Shown in pieces: positions 46,440-57,058 of a stretch of DNA of 64,000 nucleotides (position 1 is its first letter; every line of letters starts with the position of its first letter). The stretch lies in NCBI GenBank assembly GCA_011109175.1, contig RDEW01000052.1, forward strand, positions 1 to 64,000. Reading direction: 5' to 3'. The DNA comes from Dicyema japonicum. Taxonomy: Eukaryota; Dicyemida; Rhombozoa; Dicyemidae. The position numbers and the translations under genes were made by a program. Below the pieces are notes generated by a model. It was given only the letters and a program-made list of their open reading frames with translations. It made no database searches and had not been told where the DNA came from.

Positions 46440-47090
46440 TTCTCTATTGACAAAAACGCCGGCCATGCTAGTAAAGGCCTGGAACCGTACTTATCAGCTT
46501 TTCCTGCCTTCTACGTTCTCTCAGTGGGCCTGGACGATGCAAGATGCTGGAATTCTTTCGTAGATTTTCTAGTGTAATCAAGCCACCTTCGCCGTGCTTG
46601 TTTGATGTCGAATGGCATCTTCCGAAAACAGTGCTTGGCTCAACGCCATTCCCAAAGGAGTTTTGGGTTTCTTCCTGGATGATGAATGCGTTCGTATTGG
46701 GATCTCATTGCGACTGAGATTAAAAGTTTGTGTTTCACCTACTTACCGATGCGGAGACCAGCTCGAACAAGTCGGTCTTTGCAGGCAGGACAACGACCAG
46801 ATGGGATGACAATCTTCCCTTTTAAAGCCAGGAAACCTCTTCTCTGGGACGTCACCTGTACCGACACGTTTGCCCTTTGCAACTTACTCTAGAGTCCTAT
46901 TGAGCCTGTTCTGCCTATGAGAAAGCCAAGAAGTTGAAACGGGAAAAGTACACTTTCCTATCAAAGGATTTTTTGTTTATTCTACTCGCCGTTGAGACGT
47001 CTGGTTCCCTTACGCCTGCGACGCTGGAATTCCGGAAATTGGATCGCTACACGATCAGGAGACCCTCTCATTCGTTTTTAGAAGCTTTGC
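46440..47090 (+). mobile_element. LINE-A 3' half
   Basis: Plus-strand blocks in family order: SENSAWLNAIPKGVLGFFLD (46621-46680), IGISLRLRLKV, PTYRCGD, RPDGMTIFPFKARKPLLWDV then TCTDTF (about 46795-46875), AKKLKREKYTFLSKDF (46925-46970), AVETSGSL. Frameshifts occur near 46800 and 46890. No 3'-terminal block is seen before a Merlin fragment begins near 47100. Confidence 0.75.
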
Positions 47091-47099
47091 AATATGCTT

Positions 47100-47390
47100 T
47101 TAATTCGTCTGTGTTTTTTTTATAAACCATAGGTTTTTGTAAGTGATAATGAATTCTGTGAAATAACTATACAGATTGGTGTCGATCGGTTCCCATCTCA
47201 CTTTCATATGTATGTACGGAACCCATAATTGAAGACTTGTGGTTGAATATCCTCGCCAACGATCTAATACGAGTGTCGAACCAACTGCCGCATTTCCGAT
47301 TATCGAATTTGTTAGCGCGTCCATAGTCCGATACGGAATTTCCATGAAGAAACATTTTTTTCCCTGTAAATTTTTCCAAAAATCCATGCT
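47100..47390 (-). mobile_element. Merlin (IS1016/ISXO2-like) transposase fragment
   Basis: A 95-codon minus-strand frame contains CFFMEIPYRTMDALTNSII, then GSTLVLDRWRGY. This corresponds to the catalytic core of the ISXO2/Merlin DDE domain (F.E.V.DR....L...I....GS.I..D.W.GY). The end of the domain (N..E..W) is missing or diverged and no terminal repeats were found. Confidence 0.7.
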
Positions 47391-47790
47391 GTGTGAATAC
47401 TTGTCCAGAATTATTTTTTGCTTAGAAAATAGATTTCATTTATTTCTACTATCATCCCTTCATGTACCTCTCTTCATATACTTTTGCCAGTCTACTGTTG
47501 CAGTCGAACTCCAGCCAGGATTGTTTTTTGCAATTTTCTGCTTCACAATCTTAGAACTCCACATAAAAATAAACAAACAGCATCTCCAATACCACTCTAG
47601 ACTTCTCTAACAATGTGCCAAAAATATTTAACCACCTATTTTACCAGATCGTATCCTAATATTTATCCTACATGCTCTGTTCGAACAAGTCCACTTTGCT
47701 GCTCTAAGGACCCTAGAATGTCGTTTTACAATATCTTTCCTGAGAAAAATCCTTTTTTCTTGTACAAAATTTAATATCTTTTTATTTTGA
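47391..47790. other. No gene recognised
   Basis: Contains open frames on both strands without known domain; probably flanking Merlin or other transposon remains. Confidence 0.3.
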
Positions 47791-47799
47791 GGTTGATTG

Positions 47800-48215
47800 A
47801 TTTCCGTAGGATCCCCCTTGAGGCTACCCTGCCTCCTACTTTTCATCCCTTGCGAGTTCAAGCAGTCCTACGTAACGCAACCGGACATACCTTGGACTCG
47901 GAACTTGATGGAGTTAACAAGCTGTGGGATACCTGGGCTTGAAATTTCCGTCGAACTTGCTTGCCAGAATAGTTGGGACTCAATTGCATGTATGAGCACT
48001 CTGGAGGCCGCAAAGACAAGCGCCAATCAACACGACTAGCAAGCATTAAGTCAGCCGCACATCGCGGAAATGGAGTCTGGCTCGAGGCCCTACCGTGCCC
48101 ACATCCGGGGACTCTCCTTGACGAAACAGCCTGAGGATCGGGGTGGCACTACGTTTAGGACTGGACATATGCCAGAGACACATACTCCAGAAAAGAGACC
48201 TTGGCGTGAGCAGAG
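47800..48215 (+). mobile_element. LINE-A middle fragment
   Basis: The plus strand reads GNGVWLEALPCPHPGTLLDE (about 48067-48125) and, after a shift, LRIGVALRLGLDICQRH (48134-48185), matching the segment just before the CxC motif in other cop­ies. The preceding LEISVELACQ...DSIACMS region fits the family less well. It is also similar to the reverse complement of 61020-61060. Confidence 0.6.
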
Positions 48216-48387
48216 AGAGAAAAAGCAAAATTTTGAAAAACCAAGTAAAAGTTTAAAAAGAAAAATACACAAAAAATGACTCTTAGAAAATTATCCCATA
48301 TTCGTGAAATAAAAATGAACTTTTATTTGGGAATTTAGAAACTTTCAGAAATTACTAAAATTCACTTGTTGAATAGATTTCAAGGAT

Positions 48388-48396
48388 GGATGCAAT
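48388..48396. repeat. MULE target-site duplication, left
   Basis: GGATGCAAT, identical to 50106-50114; 9 bp, as made by MULE transposases. Confidence 0.9.
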
Positions 48397-50105
48397 GGAA
48401 TGCGGAAAAAAAATCAAGCGGAAAAAAAGTCAAGTGGAAAAAAAGTCAAGCGGAAAAAAAAGTCAAGTTGTCTTTTTTTAGTTTATATCGCTTTTTTGTG
48501 ATACTACTAGCATCTTTTAATTTTTAAAATTTTTTTCAATTCTTGATTTTTTTACCGCTTGACTTTTTTTTTATTTTTGAAAATTTTTCCATTATAAATT
48601 TTCGAAATTTAGCGAAAAATGGAAAAAAAGTCAAGTCCGTGATTTCGTTAGCGGACTTGACTTTTATTCCGCTTTGGTATAATCGCTTTGACTAAATCAA
48701 TTTAAGAATTTCAAGGTAATAATAAAATTGACTTAACTTTTTTCGTTTTGGTTTAATCTTTTTGACCTTGACTTTTTTCCAGCAACCAGAATTATTCTCC
48801 CTTCTGCAGATTCTTTCAAGCGAACACTAAGGAATCAACGCTTGTCTCTACATATTCCAAAAAATATTTTCGATCTCGGAGATATTCCATCGTCTTTATC
48901 TTTAACTCTTGGTCCAGATTCAGAAAATTTTTTAATTTATGATAATCATAGAAGAACCGATAGAATATTGATATTCAGCACCAAAACTAATAGAAAAATT
49001 CAAGAATTGCATCTAGTTAAAACAATATAAAGAAAATATTAATTTTAACATTTTTTTCGCAATGATAGACGCTCTTGCGTTTTTACCCATTCAAGATATG
49101 GAAGAAGGGATAGAATTCCTAATGAATAATATGCCAGAAAATGTTCCAGATTCAAAATATATATTAGATTATTTTAATAGAACATATGTTCGCGGTTATT
49201 ATCGTTGCTTAAATGATCGAGAAAACTCCTTAGCTGTTAGAATACAGCACATTGCTCCATTGTTTCCTCCAAATTTATGGAATGTGTATGAAGCTACACT
49301 CAATAATAAACAAAGAACAAATAACTATTGTGAAGGGTGGAACAATAAATTATACAATTTGACGGGATATCGTCATCCATCGATATGGAATATTATATCG
49401 TCATTCCAAATAGAAGAAAAAATGACAAAAACTATTATTAACCAGGATTCATTTGGAAAAAGAATTTCAACAAGAACAAATAAAAAAACGATTGATAGAC
49501 AAAAAAGGCTTTTAAATATATGTCTGGATCGCCAGGACGGAAAAAAACAGTAGGAGAAGCCCTAAAAGCAATTGCATGGAATATTCTTTTGATTCACATT
49601 AAATAAATCCCTTGATTCACGTTAAATAAAAATCATATGTTTATAACATTTAAAAAAAATTTTAAAAGTAGAAAAAATCTGTTTTATTTTTAGAATTTAT
49701 TTCAACCACGTGTAGTTTTAGTTGTGGAGGGACATTTTAATGCAATTACAAACTAAAGCATTAAAATTAGCCAAAATTAACTATTTAAATAATTTGTTAT
49801 TCTAAACTCGCTTACTTTAAAATAAAACGATCATGAATAAAAATCTTAATTTATAAACGGAAAAAAAGTCAAGTCCGTGATTTTGTTAGCGGACTTTACT
49901 TTTTTTCTGTTTTGCGCTAAATTTCGAAAATTTATAAGGGAAAAATTTTCACAAATGAAAAAAAAATCAAGCGGAAAAAAAGTCAAGTATTGAAAAAATT
50001 TTTAAAAATTAAAAGATGCTAGTAGCATCACAAAAATGCGATATAAACTAAAAAAGACAACTTGACTTTTTTTCCGCTTACGGACTTGACTTTTTTCCTA
50101 CAACC
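48397..50105 (+). mobile_element. MULE (Mutator-like) transposon with long inverted repeats, internally deleted
   Basis: 1709 bp, bounded by a perfect 9-bp duplication. The arms are long inverted repeats (48397-48675 and 49857-50105), about 90% alike by eye, sharing for example AGTTTATATCGC and CTACTAGCATCTTTTAATTT. They contain several copies of CGGAAAAAAAGTCAAG and a 12-bp hairpin (48628-48639 with 48652-48663, AAGTCAAGTCCG). Two transposase pieces remain inside: 48842-49030, the part just before the catalytic domain, and 49062-49553, the C-terminal part. The DDE core between them is gone, so this is a non-autonomous derivative. Confidence 0.9.
48842..49553 (+). pseudogene. MULE transposase, core deleted
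   Basis: The first frame (48842-49030) ends with NHRRTDRILIFSTKTNRKIQ, which in MULE transposases precedes the catalytic DDE domain. The second (49062-49553) starts with MIDALAFLPIQDMEEGIEFL and continues to RTNNYCEGWNNKL...HPSIWNII, the conserved C-terminal end (RTNN..EGWH/N). Only about 30 nt separate them, instead of the roughly 200 codons of the DDE domain. The function (cut-and-paste transposition) is therefore lost; mobility would need another copy's enzyme. Confidence 0.85.
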
Positions 50106-50114
50106 GGATGCAAT
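50106..50114. repeat. MULE target-site duplication, right
   Basis: GGATGCAAT, identical to 48388-48396. Confidence 0.9.
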
Positions 50115-50816
50115 CAATGGTTTTATTACTCATCATTTCAAAAGTTGAAGTATTTAATGAAAAGCCTGGAATCAATGATCTTGAATTTAGTAAAGGCTAC
50201 GCAGATTTAAAGGAAGATTTAATCTTAAACAAGTTCTTCATGGAGAGCCAACAGCTAACACAAGATGAAATTAATTTGAATAAACAAGTTGACCCTGACG
50301 TTGACCTTGACGTATTCTTAAAAATAGATGAAACTGGACATTTTTCAATTTTTCCCTTCAAAAACAATTTCATCTAAGATAGAAAAGGCATACAGCAATC
50401 AAAAGTGAAAATCACTATAGCTCTTTGTGCTAATGCAACTGAAACAATAAAAATTAAACTTTTATTGGCCACAGTAAAGACCAAGATGTTTAATAGATTT
50501 TGATTTTGAAAAATATTGTACTATGAAATGGCTAGGATTACAACAGAACTTTTTAATGTTTCATGACGGAAAAAAGTTTTTTTTACTGATCGATAAAAAA
50601 AAGGTTTTAATTCTAAGAGACAGCGACTTCATTGAATAAAACATAATTTTTTGATTTTAAATATTTTGTTGCATCTTTTATTCTAATAATTTATACTCTG
50701 TGTTTATTGAAATTGTACTAAGGATCCAATTTGCCTTACTTTTTGGCAATATATGGAAATTTTTTGTAAAATTCAAAAGGCATTCAATTTTTGTTCGGAT
50801 TAACGAAGGTTTACTG

Positions 50817-52100
50817 TGTTTCCTATTTTAGAAAAGATCTCTATTTTAAGATAAGCCTTCGGCCGGATTTTTTTAAACTTGTTTGACACATTTCCCTATG
50901 CGCCCTAGGCCGTGCTTGATTCATTTTTTCCTTAAGACCAAAAATATTATTATGAAATTTCGCAACAGGAAAGTTAATCAATTCATGTCGCTTGTGTCGC
51001 AGCCTGGATAATCTTTAAAGTCAGAAGGCACCACGCTTCTCTTGAGATTGCGAGGTCGTTTAAGTCATCACTGATGACTCATCAGCATTTTCCAGTTTTT
51101 AAGTCAACACCAAAAATAATCCCAGATTAAACAAAATTTTAATGAGCATCAGTTAAAAATTGATCATATTTTTTTAATTCGGCTTCTCCACTGACATTCT
51201 TTCGCCGATTTCCTAGTCCTTTAGTAATTTTTGATTCTCACGTACATGTAAACTTCAGACTCCTAAAACTTGATATTTTTAAGAGATCGTCATCCTGTAT
51301 CTTTCCTTTCTATCAAGCGTCTTTGGAATGGTCTTATTCATTTCTCTTTTTTGAATTTATTCTCTTGAAAGAGTAATATAGATAATATTCAGCGAACGAT
51401 TCGATTTTTCTATATCTTTATTATTCAACTATTAATTTAATCTAATAAGTTATGTAATGATGTATAAATCATGATTTTTTCAAAGAATTTTATAAAAAGA
51501 CCCACAAAAGACACTTGCCCGTGTCTACTTATTTAAAATAATATATACAGTTTTATTATTTTTTTAATTTTTTATTATTGTGAGTACTGAATTTTTAGTA
51601 AAAAAATTTTTTTATATAAATTATGCTTAAGTGTTAATTAACACCTGATAGCGGTCGATCTAGTGTTCGGGGTCTTATCAAGGCTGCGGGTTCGCATCCC
51701 AGCGGTGTCATTCTTCACTTACCAACTGGTCGGAAAGGCTGAGCTGCTTTTGTGTCTCAAAGATGTGTTAAGCCTGGAAAGTTAACAAAGGAAGTGGCTT
51801 GAATTTCATCTTAGTACCTTGAAGTTAGAAATAGAAATTGTATTTCGGTATCTCCCTGGAATTAATCTCCTCACAACCCTTAGTTTGTTAACGATCTCTT
51901 CCTACTAAAGTTGTTTCTTGTTGACTGCACATACGGGGACATAACACTTGGTCTATTACCTGGATACGCGAGAAGAAACAGAGGACATTTTTTACATCAT
52001 CGAGGGGTGGTGCCAAAGTTGTGGATAAGCCAGGTTTCCCGGATGTCTGAGCATGGTAAGACGCTAGTAAATGTACAAGACACATAAAAGTAAAAGACAA
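50817..52100. other. No gene recognised; one tRNA-like B-box
   Basis: AT rich to 51640. Around 51645-51712 is a sequence with a B-box-like GGTTCGCATCC but no good tRNA fold, possibly a SINE remnant. A minus-strand frame at 51888-52145 overlaps the end of the RhoGAP gene and is a shadow. Confidence 0.4.
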
Positions 52101-52104
52101 ATCA

Positions 52105-53315
52105 TCAACTCTCAGATTTGCGGACATTCTCTTTGGTGGTTTCATCGCAGTACTCCTTTAGAAACGACGGCTTGATGAAGTTATCTGAGAGGATGGGCAT
52201 GCACTCAAAGTAGCACTTCTGTCGGCTTGAGTTGACGCTGAGGTTGCGAATTTCCCTCCTTAATTTCACATCCTTGCTTGACAGGAAATTTTGAGCAGAA
52301 TGGAAGATGTCATGACTTTCAAATAAAAACCTTGGTTCTGTCCCATCGGTCTGAAACTACACGTGGATCGAATACCTGAGTCAAACACGCATACGTAGCT
52401 TTCATCTCATTCATTATGTTGTCGGGAATCTAACGTCTGACAAAAATCTACCACGTGGAGCACCTCGGCATGCTTAATCATAAAGTCAACCATAGATCTG
52501 ACATCGACCTCCTCGTCCACATCAAAGTCCTAAATCGAATAAACCCCGTACAGCTAAGGCAGGCGAAAATATCCGAGCAATGAAGACTGTACTCAGGAAG
52601 ATGTTCATTTTGGCGAGCTTCTGTAAGAAGGGGAACAGAATCAGCAGGAGGTTCTGAGAATATTCAGGAAGCACTCGAATGAGGAGAGAAATCAAGACAT
52701 CTTCTTCTTAACGGAAGTATCTCGGGAGTCAGCGAATATATACCACGTGGAATAGAAAGAAGCTTGTTTTTTAGCTTCTTGTGGATGACCTTCGGCTTGT
52801 GACCCTTGATCATGTTTAACAAGGTTAAAGCATAGTCAAATGTGTGGTACACGTGCTCGTTCAGACATGAGAGATCACCGTCTGTGTTCTCCATGAATCT
52901 GATAATTTCCCTAGCACGTGCTTCATCTCCTTTAATAAGAAAGAGTCCACATATGTCGATCACTTTAAAAGATCAAATAAGGGTACCTCCAATGGAAGAC
53001 AAGTGCTCGATGAGGAGCTTTATGTTTTCAAATCTCTTCCACAGCTGCTTGTGGGCTTCAATTATCAACAGAACTACACAGATTGTGTCGTTTGCATTTG
53101 TTGAAATTCATGAGGTTTTTGAAATGCCTGATTTTCAGGAATCCTTCGATGTCTTTCTCGTCGAGAAACCCCAATGTGTGGGCTTGGACAATTTCGTAGT
53201 AAACCGTGGGGGATAGAATCCTCAGAGACTTCAATATTGTCTCATCTGGAGGGATTACCATCAAATCCGAAAGAAGCTGCCCTTCCGCTACCTCAAAATC
53301 GTCAGAAACCGACAT
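52105..53315 (-). CDS. RhoGAP-domain protein, ARHGAP19-like, arginine finger replaced
   Basis: Minus strand, seven exons: 53315-53078, 53055-52987, 52962-52699, 52673-52552, 52529-52455, 52429-52376, 52350-52105. The six introns are 22, 24, 25, 22, 25 and 25 nt, all GT...AG; 355 codons with one uninterrupted frame. Residues about 80-260 form a RhoGAP domain: DICGLFLIKG (107-114+), the VY..FDYALTLLNMI helix, LPEYSQNLLLILFPFLQKL (192-210) and VDFMIKHAEVLH. The N-terminal 60 residues and the MVDFMIKHA block resemble ARHGAP19. Normally such a protein speeds GTP hydrolysis by Rho GTPases near the cytoskeleton or membrane. Position 111, where the catalytic Arg sits (GLFRV), is Leu, so GAP activity is probably lost; it may only bind Rho. 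CACGTG occurs in intron 6 and across the intron 5 donor. Confidence 0.82.
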
Positions 53316-53623
53316 AGTACTAAGAACCGCCAAATGTAGCTTAAATAGTGAATTTAGATTAGAATCGCGTAAGTTTTAGCAGACGCGCATCGATTGCATG
53401 ACTAATAGCTCGTTGACTACCCCCATCATTTCAGAGTAGAAAACATAATCTGCTACGGTTTACAGCTATTTTCGCATTAACGTGACTCACAAGGCGATAT
53501 ATAGTGTAACAAGTGAGCACGTGGCATATGAAAATTTGATTCATGGGTAGCCTACGTCATCGTTGTGCTTTACAGTTATCTTACTGACTCTTGAATCTCT
53601 GTGGGTATTGATTAGTCATAATT
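53316..53623. other. Intergenic, shared upstream region
   Basis: About 300 bp between the divergently arranged RhoGAP (minus) and the small gene at 53624 (plus); it probably holds both promoters. One CACGTG at 53518-53523. Confidence 0.4.
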
Positions 53624-53849
53624 ATGTTGCTGAGGAATCGATTAATCCTATCCACGTCGTCCCCCGTTCTCTCTTAGCACCCGAAATGGGAGAGGACTCA
53701 ATCCTATGTATAAAAAACTGCAGTTTGATGAGACCCTGAGCGATACAAGCTATCCATATGCTGCCTACAGAAGACGCAATGGAGACGTCACATTGGACTC
53801 GGATTTGCAAGTAATGGGGAGCTTGGAAGAATGCGCAGAAGGATACTGA
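53624..53849 (+). CDS. Small hypothetical protein, 67 residues
   Basis: Two exons, 53624-53655 and 53678-53849, with a 22-nt GT...AG intron; 67 codons and a stop. It starts MLLRNRLILSTTRNGRG, an Arg/Ser-rich amphipathic-looking leader that would suit mitochondrial import, followed by PMYKKLQFDETLSDTSYPYA and a tail with an acidic/Leu pattern. I do not recognise it; a small mitochondrial subunit is one guess. Support is the open frame across a typical tiny intron and its place in the gene island. A short open frame on the opposite strand (53622-53852) is the alternative reading. Confidence 0.45.
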
Positions 53850-55040
53850 CACATGTAAAACTTAATTGATTTATGTTTTTTCAGGAGTGCTTATAAATAA
53901 TTGTTGACTTTGAGATGCTTGATGAAACCATATTTGGTTGTTGATTGTAATAAAGTCGGATGGGGGACTGACCTTAGAAGTCCTCTAGAAAAGTGTTCAG
54001 TGAGTCAATCACTCCAGAAGGTGAGAGTAGACTATTCTTATGTTAATCTAACACGAAGGGGGAATGATCAAAGGCATGGAATACGAGGATTGATTCTTAT
54101 TGATCTCCTGATTTTAAAACATTTGAATTTATTTACAAGATCCCCCCAGGAAGGGAGATAGTTTCCACAACGCCTGAGTATGGCCATGATCGGGGCAAGA
54201 TCATGATTATTGACTAATGTCTGTTTTTGTCTCCGAATAAAAAATTTCGCTGCAGTAAAGATGCTAGGATCCCCCAATGAGATCAATTCAATGAGACTCC
54301 GCATGTCTCTTCTTCAAATGGTCGACTGGTCAATGCCCCATGGAAAAAACTTTTATGACGTCATAGCTATGAATATTTTGCTCATGGATGCAATTAGCTT
54401 TTGACTGTTATTTCCGGGGGGTGAATAAATCAATAATGATGTTTGTATTGTGGTGGCAAAGTCACATCGATGATCATAAATATTCAATCTTCCAAGTTTC
54501 ATGGGGAAGATTGAAGACAAGTTTCTTCCTCACGGGGACACAATCTCACCAAATATTAGCATAAACACTTCCTACAAACTCAGATTCGATGGTTTCATAA
54601 AAATCGGGGGATTACATCGATTGGCTGAATACAGAGATCTCTGCTTTCAGAATAGCGAGTTTCTCGGACCACAACAGAATATCAGAAAATCATGACACAT
54701 AATTAACTAATTATAATGCAACAGTGAGACTAATCCTCCAGTAATATCTATGAATAGAATCCTTTACTGATTTATCTAGGGAAGGGGTAACTAGATTTTA
54801 TTCGTCCGGGTTGGATACATAAGAGTAATTTGAACAACAGTAGGTAGAAGGATAGGCAAAATAATTAAGTTGTTTCAAAATAAATCAAAGTAGTATCTAC
54901 ATTTTAAGAATGACCGCTATCTACTAATTGCTAGGACGATGTCGTCAGTCAATTAGCAAACACTCGACTTCGGACTAAGAAGACTTGCTGCAAGAGTAGG
55001 GATCACTAGTAACTCAGTTATAGGTTATTAGTATAATAAT
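53850..55040. other. Unassigned open frames
   Basis: Plus frames at 53901-54161, 54210-54404 and 54501-54695 and a minus frame at 54068-54304 have no known domain. I could not connect them through tiny introns in a convincing way. Could be a diverged gene or old repeat. Confidence 0.3.
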
Positions 55041-55112
55041 GCCCAAGTAGCTCAGCGGAAGAGCGTTAGACTGAAGATCTAAAGGTCGTTGGTTCAACTC
55101 CGACTTTGGGCA
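55041..55112 (+). tRNA. tRNA-Phe (GAA)
   Basis: 72-nt cloverleaf. The acceptor GCCCAAG pairs with TTTGGGC (one G-U at the base) plus discriminator A. The D arm is GCTC/GAGC with a 7-nt loop. The anticodon stem TTAGA/TCTAA is perfect with loop CTGAAGA (anticodon GAA). The variable loop is 5 nt and the T arm GTTGG/CCGAC has loop TTCAACT. No intron. A and B boxes are intact (TAGCTCAGCGG, GGTTCAACTCC). TTTTT follows at once. It delivers phenylalanine to the ribosome. Likely functional. Confidence 0.95.
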
Positions 55113-55117
55113 TTTTT
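55113..55117 (+). terminator. RNA polymerase III terminator of tRNA-Phe
   Basis: TTTTT run directly after the tRNA 3' end. Confidence 0.85.
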
Positions 55118-55169
55118 AAAATGACTGAGCATTTTTTGTTCAAAATATCATAAATCGCATTTGTGGCTA

Positions 55170-55330
55170 GTTGGTTATAAATTATTTTCCTTCCGATGAC
55201 GTCATTGGATCCACTTACTGAGGAGACGCCCATTGCTTGGCCGTCATCAAAAGGATCCAACTATTCTTCCCCAGGGGACAATGTCGTTACCTGGAGACAA
55301 GTTCGTGGAACGAGTCAGATCAAGGTGTTA
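55170..55330 (+). mobile_element. hAT-2 family 5' fragment
   Basis: GGCTAGTTGGTTATAAATT, then TGACGTCATTGGATCCACTT, then CATTGCTTGGCCGTCATCAA, then AACTATTCT, all matching the minus-strand sequence of 37990-37870 and 31065-30930. The transposase part is absent. Confidence 0.5.
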
Positions 55331-55389
55331 GCTAGGTCTTTGGAATAATTTTAATTTAATTATTCTTAAACTCTGCCTTTGGTAGCTTT

Positions 55390-55870
55390 TTAATGATCAC
55401 TTGGCATCTCGACCGGTTCACGTTGCGTGCGATCGCTGTCGAGACAACTGAAGTGATAAGCAGGAGACTGAAGTGATAAGATTATCCCATCGGTGTGACG
55501 AGGATGGAGTTGTCTCGAAATGCTACAAAAACTATATGGATAAGCTATCCATTGAAGGAGCGAGAACATGCATCCAGCCAGTTGTGTTGAAAAGGACTCT
55601 CGAAAGCATGCTAACCAGATCCCACCCGTGAGATGACGAGATTTTCTGGCCAACTCATTTCCTTCCCCCTGACCTACTTGTGAAGTTATGAAAACTATCC
55701 CACCAATGAATGAAGTGATATCCAAGACGGTAGGACGTGTGATGAAAATGGAGGAGGGAGGACACACTTATCCACCTCTCTTTAAAAGGAAGAGCATGTA
55801 ATGAACTATTGGATGATGGATTCGGTCGGCACAAGTAGACGTTCTCCCTTGGATTACTTCCTTAGTTATC
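55390..55870. repeat. Interspersed repeat R3, copy 1
   Basis: The 3' part (about 55700-55860) matches 58420-58560: GAAGTGAT.TCC, then CCACCTCT, then a GTAATG.ACTATTGGA.GATGGATT block, CGGACGTT..CC. A 125-codon minus-strand frame covers 55390-55767 but has no domain; it may be chance or part of the element. Confidence 0.45.
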
Positions 55871-55989
55871 TCGTGATTGAACGCATTCCTCTTATGATTT
55901 GTATGGAAAGGAACTTAACCACTCATGCCAATTCGTATCCCAAAAGATATCCCCAATTCCTTAGCATTTGAAATCTCGGTCTACTGGAA

Positions 55990-56760
55990 GAGTTTGATTG
56001 TGAGGTTAACATAACATCTATAGACGGCGGAGGTCGATCAAAGTCTTAAATGGTGGTACGATGGTTATATTTTGGCAACCTCGTCTTCCTAGCCAAATAT
56101 TTTCTTCAACGTTGACATCAAAGCATGGGGAGTAATGGACATACTCCCGATGTTTTTAGTTCCTCGTGGTACGTAGGGTTAGAAGAAGTCAAGGATAAGC
56201 AGAATGATTTGATATCATAGTCTCTGATAGCCAGGTGGCTAATTTGCAGGAAGGTTGAGGCGCTTGCGCACTTCTATTGCAGAAATGTCTACGGTTCTCA
56301 TCTGAGTTCATCCACTTCGGTTAGATGTGTTTCGCGTCAAGACATTGATCATCCGGAACGTCTGGTATCCGATGTATTCCAAGTCCATTAGAAAGCAAAC
56401 GAGAGGTTACATCCACCGTCGAGACGAAAGGACATCAAGTGAGCATTACTATAGCGGGCCAGACCTGTGCGATTAATTCAACTATTAGGATATCTCGGCC
56501 TAAGGTTTCCTCACTAGGTGATCACAGCCTCCAACTGCATGGGTAGTCCTTTCTCTGAATGGGTTTCGGGGCTCCTTAGAGATACATAAGAAGCCCTGGC
56601 CATTTCCAACTTAACGCCTGAGAAAAGAGACTGGGGTGATATGGTGTCTGATTGCATATTCCGCATGATTCCGCCTGATAGTTTATACGCTCAACCATCA
56701 AAGAAAGAAGGACGAATCACCAGGCAGAACAGTCATATTCAATTGTCAACACAATAACTT
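55990..56760 (+). mobile_element. LINE-A RT thumb region, degraded
   Basis: The plus strand around 56480-56730 reads LGLRFPH, then ALAISNLTPEKRDWGDMVSD. This parallels the LGGTGLSS...DPSRKRDWDNIYS region at 5230-5460. Stops throughout. Confidence 0.5.
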
Positions 56761-57058
56761 GAAGATATAGTTTGCTGATACAAGCCGAAGGTGAGAAGGG
56801 GCTCTTCTCATGTCCATTTGGGAGAATAAGGCTCTCCAAAGTCTTTTCAGTCACATTGTGCGTAAAACAAATATTGTAAGGCTGTCAAACTTGCTGATCT
56901 GAAATTTTCAATTGCAGTCTTTTTCATTTTAAAATTCAAAAAAATAGTCATAACAGTGATTCTACTAAATTTAGTAATATTTATTATTGATTATCATATA
57001 AAAAATATTTTTATTTTTTTAGAAAAATCAAAGTTAAATTCTTGCAAAAATCTGTGTC

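Larger units (their letters stand above)
48283..50816 (+). mobile_element. pogo/Tigger-type transposon copy 2, split by a MULE
   Basis: The left part, 48283-48387, matches copy 1 (GAAATAAAAATGAAC.TTTAT and ATT.CACTTGTTGAAT). The right part, 50115-50816, encodes VEVFNEKPGIND..FSKGYADL and LKIDETGHFSIF..., then KITIALCANATETIKIKLL. These are the DETG...C.NATG..KLK.L motifs of a pogo/Tigger DDE domain. It ends in GTTCGGATTAACGAAGGTTT ACTG at 50793-50816, the same inverted end as copy 1. The left terminal repeat was not found, and no TA follows the right end, so the outer left edge is uncertain or lost. Confidence 0.8.

Noticed and set aside
51641-51712. tRNA-like sequence with a B-box-like GGTTCGCATCC
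   Set aside because: T-arm and other stems do not form properly; at most a SINE or tRNA pseudogene.
52699-52770. Extra intron starting GTATATATTCGC in RhoGAP exon 3
   Set aside because: Removing it leads to a stop within ten codons, whereas keeping it gives a continuous RhoGAP domain.
55066-55260. 64-codon minus-strand open frame containing KVGVEPTTF
   Set aside because: It is the antisense translation of the tRNA-Phe gene, a known false-protein pattern.
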